Part shown: piece after piece, positions 5,183 through 6,501 of the stretch
How the letters are laid out: each line of letters begins with the position of its first letter
How positions within the stretch are numbered: position 1 is the stretch's first letter
Assembly (NCBI GenBank): GCA_947246775.1
Contig: CAMXTM010000120.1
Coordinates: forward strand, 1 to 6,501
Direction of reading: 5' to 3'
DNA: 6,501 nt
DNA from: an uncultured Clostridium sp.
GTDB lineage: Bacteria; Bacillota; Clostridia; Lachnospirales; Anaerotignaceae
Notes under the pieces: model-generated
What the model was told of the DNA's origin: nothing
Database searches by the model: none
The model's input: the letters and a program-made list of their open reading frames with translations, nothing else
Position numbers and translations under genes: made by a program

Positions 5183-6501
5183 TTATTCTGTGTAGGCACT
5201 ATCACTTTGTATCGCAATCGTCTGTGACTGCTCATTCCATGCTACACCGAAATCTATTTTTTGTCCCAAATCTCTCAGTTTAAAATAAGTATTGCCATCG
5301 ATATTATAAGCAATCAAATTTCCTACTTCATTATTAAAATATAATTTGCTATCGGATACAACTGCCTTTTTATTTTGTCCGCTACCCTTTTGTAGTTCTC
5401 CTCCTGCAACATTGTAAGCGGTATTTGTCACAACATTGATTGCTCTAAGAGATTCGTCCCAAAGCGTATCAAACTGTTTTTTTGTGCCATTTAGCGCCAT
5501 TGCAACATCTCTTAATTTAAAATAGGTAAAATCGTTTATTACATAGGCATCAAAAGAAATTTCTTTGCCATCTACTAATACTTTTGTATTTGCAATAAAG
5601 GCATCTTGTGGCGTTGCTGGTGGTACAGACGGCGTATCTACTGATGGTGTTGTTATTGTCGGTGTTGTTGGCGTTGGTGTTGTTGGCTCAGGCTCTACTG
5701 GTTCAGGTACAGGTTGCTCTGGCTCAAATGCAACAGGCGCATTGGCTATTTCATCTGGTATGACTTCTGTTGGGGTTTCTGTTGAGACAGATGGTGCTAC
5801 TGGTGTTTGCTCTTGTGAAGTTGGTGGTGTTGGGATTTGCTCACCTGTGTTGTCTTTTTTTGCATAATAATTCATAACTGCTACTTTACAATTTTGTCTA
5901 TTATCAAGCAAATCTCTTAAACTAAAATAAAAACTACCTTTTATGCCATATTGTTCATTTAATAGCAATTCCTCGCCGATTTCTCCAGCTACATCATCTT
6001 TATAAATACCCTGCCCTATGTACAAGTCTACATTCGTATTTTTAACTTCTTCTGACCACCATTTTACCAAGGTTTCATAATCTGCCGCTGCTGTCCCTCT
6101 AGCCCAATAAATTTGAGGTACAATATAATCTACATAACCATTTTGTATCCATGTTCTGACATCGCCATATACGCTATAATATCCCTCCGCTCCTCTTGTA
6201 TCAGAGCCACTACTATCAGAACCTTTATTTTTCCAGATACCCATAGGGCTAACACCAAATTCTACCTCTGGTTTGATAGATTTTACAGTTTCGTGTACTC
6301 GTCTTATCATGTCGTTGACATTTGCACGTCTTTGGTTTGCCTGCTGACCATCTGCCGTTTCGCCATCGTCAAGCGGATAGCCATTGGGATAAAAATAATC
6401 GTCAAAATGAATTGCATCGACATCATAATTTTTTACAATTTCTGCCACAGTATCACAAATATGCTGTTTGACAGATTCGTTAGCAGGGTCATAGTACAAA
6501 C
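5183..6501 (-). CDS. GHL10/DUF187-type glycoside hydrolase-like protein with C-terminal stalk repeats (5' end beyond window)
   Basis: Partial: the frame is open to the window edge. The first codon counted here, TTG at 6499, is internal, because the preceding N-terminal part of the GHL10 barrel is absent; a signal peptide would lie outside. Residues are counted from that codon. The family is the YngK/DUF187 TIM-barrel group, thought to act on cell-surface or extracellular glycans. Motifs: DPANESVKQHICD (4-16), VDAIHFDDYFYP (27-38, probable active-site strand), VSPMGIWKN (83-91), YVDYIVPQIYW (122-132) and GIKGSFYFSLRDLL (185-198). A Pro/Thr/Glu-rich linker covers about 216-298. Next come two related units of the 'copper amine oxidase N-terminal-like' or stalk type: KVLVDGKEISFDAYV with YFKLRDVAMAL (306-336), and LIAYNIDGNTYFKLRDLG (395-412) with FGVAWNEQSQTIAI (417-430). 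This layout indicates an exported, envelope-associated protein. Substrate unknown. Confidence 0.9.
   Translation of the reverse strand, partial: LYYDPANESVKQHICDTVAEIVKNYDVDAIHFDDYFYPNGYPLDDGETADGQQANQRRANVNDMIRRVHETVKSIKPEVEFGVSPMGIWKNKGSDSSGSDTRGAEGYYSVYGDVRTWIQNGYVDYIVPQIYWARGTAAADYETLVKWWSEEVKNTNVDLYIGQGIYKDDVAGEIGEELLLNEQYGIKGSFYFSLRDLLDNRQNCKVAVMNYYAKKDNTGEQIPTPPTSQEQTPVAPSVSTETPTEVIPDEIANAPVAFEPEQPVPEPVEPEPTTPTPTTPTITTPSVDTPSVPPATPQDAFIANTKVLVDGKEISFDAYVINDFTYFKLRDVAMALNGTKKQFDTLWDESLRAINVVTNTAYNVAGGELQKGSGQNKKAVVSDSKLYFNNEVGNLIAYNIDGNTYFKLRDLGQKIDFGVAWNEQSQTIAIQSDSAYTE
5606..5854 (-). repeat. low-complexity Pro/Thr/Glu linker coding DNA with a 15-bp tandem repeat
   Basis: This segment encodes the roughly 83-residue linker between the GHL10 domain and the stalk repeats. 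Inside it, three 15-bp units run in tandem (5646-5660, 5661-5675, 5676-5690), each starting GGTGTTGTT on the plus strand. The second and third share 12 identical bases, GGTGTTGTTGGC. On the coding strand each unit gives five residues of the PTTPT type, so gain or loss of a unit keeps the frame. The rest is irregular Pro/Glu/Val-rich sequence. Confidence 0.8.

Noticed and set aside
5565..5867. Plus-strand open frame of 100 codons rich in Gly, Val and Ser
   Set aside because: It is the antisense of the Pro/Thr/Glu-rich linker; the absence of stops follows from the repetitive codons of the real gene.
5906..5947. A third 'YFKLRD'-like motif (FYFSLRDLL, residues 190-198) suggesting another stalk repeat
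   Set aside because: It sits at the end of the GHL10 barrel, where a strand of this kind is expected, and lacks the surrounding repeat pattern; similarity to the stalk motif is probably coincidence.
1..6501. CRISPR array, insertion sequence, tRNA or rRNA gene, attachment site, toxin-antitoxin or defence cassette
   Set aside because: No regularly spaced repeats, transposase motifs, terminal inverted repeats, tRNA cloverleaf or short paired toxin-antitoxin frames were seen on either strand; the genes are mostly core functions.

Overview
The DNA is AT-rich and tightly packed, with strong AGGAG-type ribosome binding sites, a T-box riboswitch, classic Rho-independent terminators, and a secreted protein ending in the 'YFKLRD' repeat domains common in Clostridia. 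The source is most likely a low-GC anaerobic Firmicute of the class Clostridia. That is an inference from style and families; no marker gene fixes the genus.

Layout. (1) 8-1036, minus: a complete class I 3-deoxy-7-phosphoheptulonate (DAHP) synthase, the entry enzyme of the shikimate and aromatic amino acid pathway. (2) 1037-1499: a divergent regulatory region. It has a candidate minus-strand promoter for the DAHP synthase gene, a good plus-strand promoter (TTGACA/TAAAAT), and a complete T-box leader with a UGG (Trp) specifier, ending in an attenuator terminator. (3) 1500-2504, plus: trpS, tryptophanyl-tRNA synthetase, controlled by that T-box. (4) 2505-2654: a spacer with a long terminator hairpin only 20 bases before the next start codon. 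(5) 2655-3851, plus: rtcB, the 3'-phosphate RNA ligase. (6) 3864-3905: a bidirectional terminator between convergent genes. (7) 5160-3913, minus: a CbxX/CfxQ (SpoVK-like) AAA+ ATPase. (8) 6501-5183, minus: the 3' part of a gene for a GHL10/DUF187-type glycoside-hydrolase-like protein with a Pro/Thr linker and paired 'copper amine oxidase N-terminal-like' (stalk) repeats. Its start lies outside the window. It is 22 bases upstream of the ATPase gene, so the two probably share a transcript.

How they fit together. The first half is about tryptophan: DAHP synthase feeds its synthesis, and trpS charges its tRNA under direct sensing of uncharged tRNA-Trp. rtcB, an RNA repair ligase, is downstream of trpS. 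Because a strong terminator sits directly before its ribosome binding site, its expression must come through that hairpin or from a promoter overlapping it. The second half is a minus-strand pair coding for an extracellular or cell-wall-type protein and a cytoplasmic AAA+ ATPase of unknown client.

Most of the window is ordinary core gene content. I see no clear undescribed defence or mobile system. The points most worth a second look are the possible antiterminator in the rtcB leader and the pairing of a GHL10/stalk protein with a CbxX-type ATPase that has an unrecognised N-terminal region.
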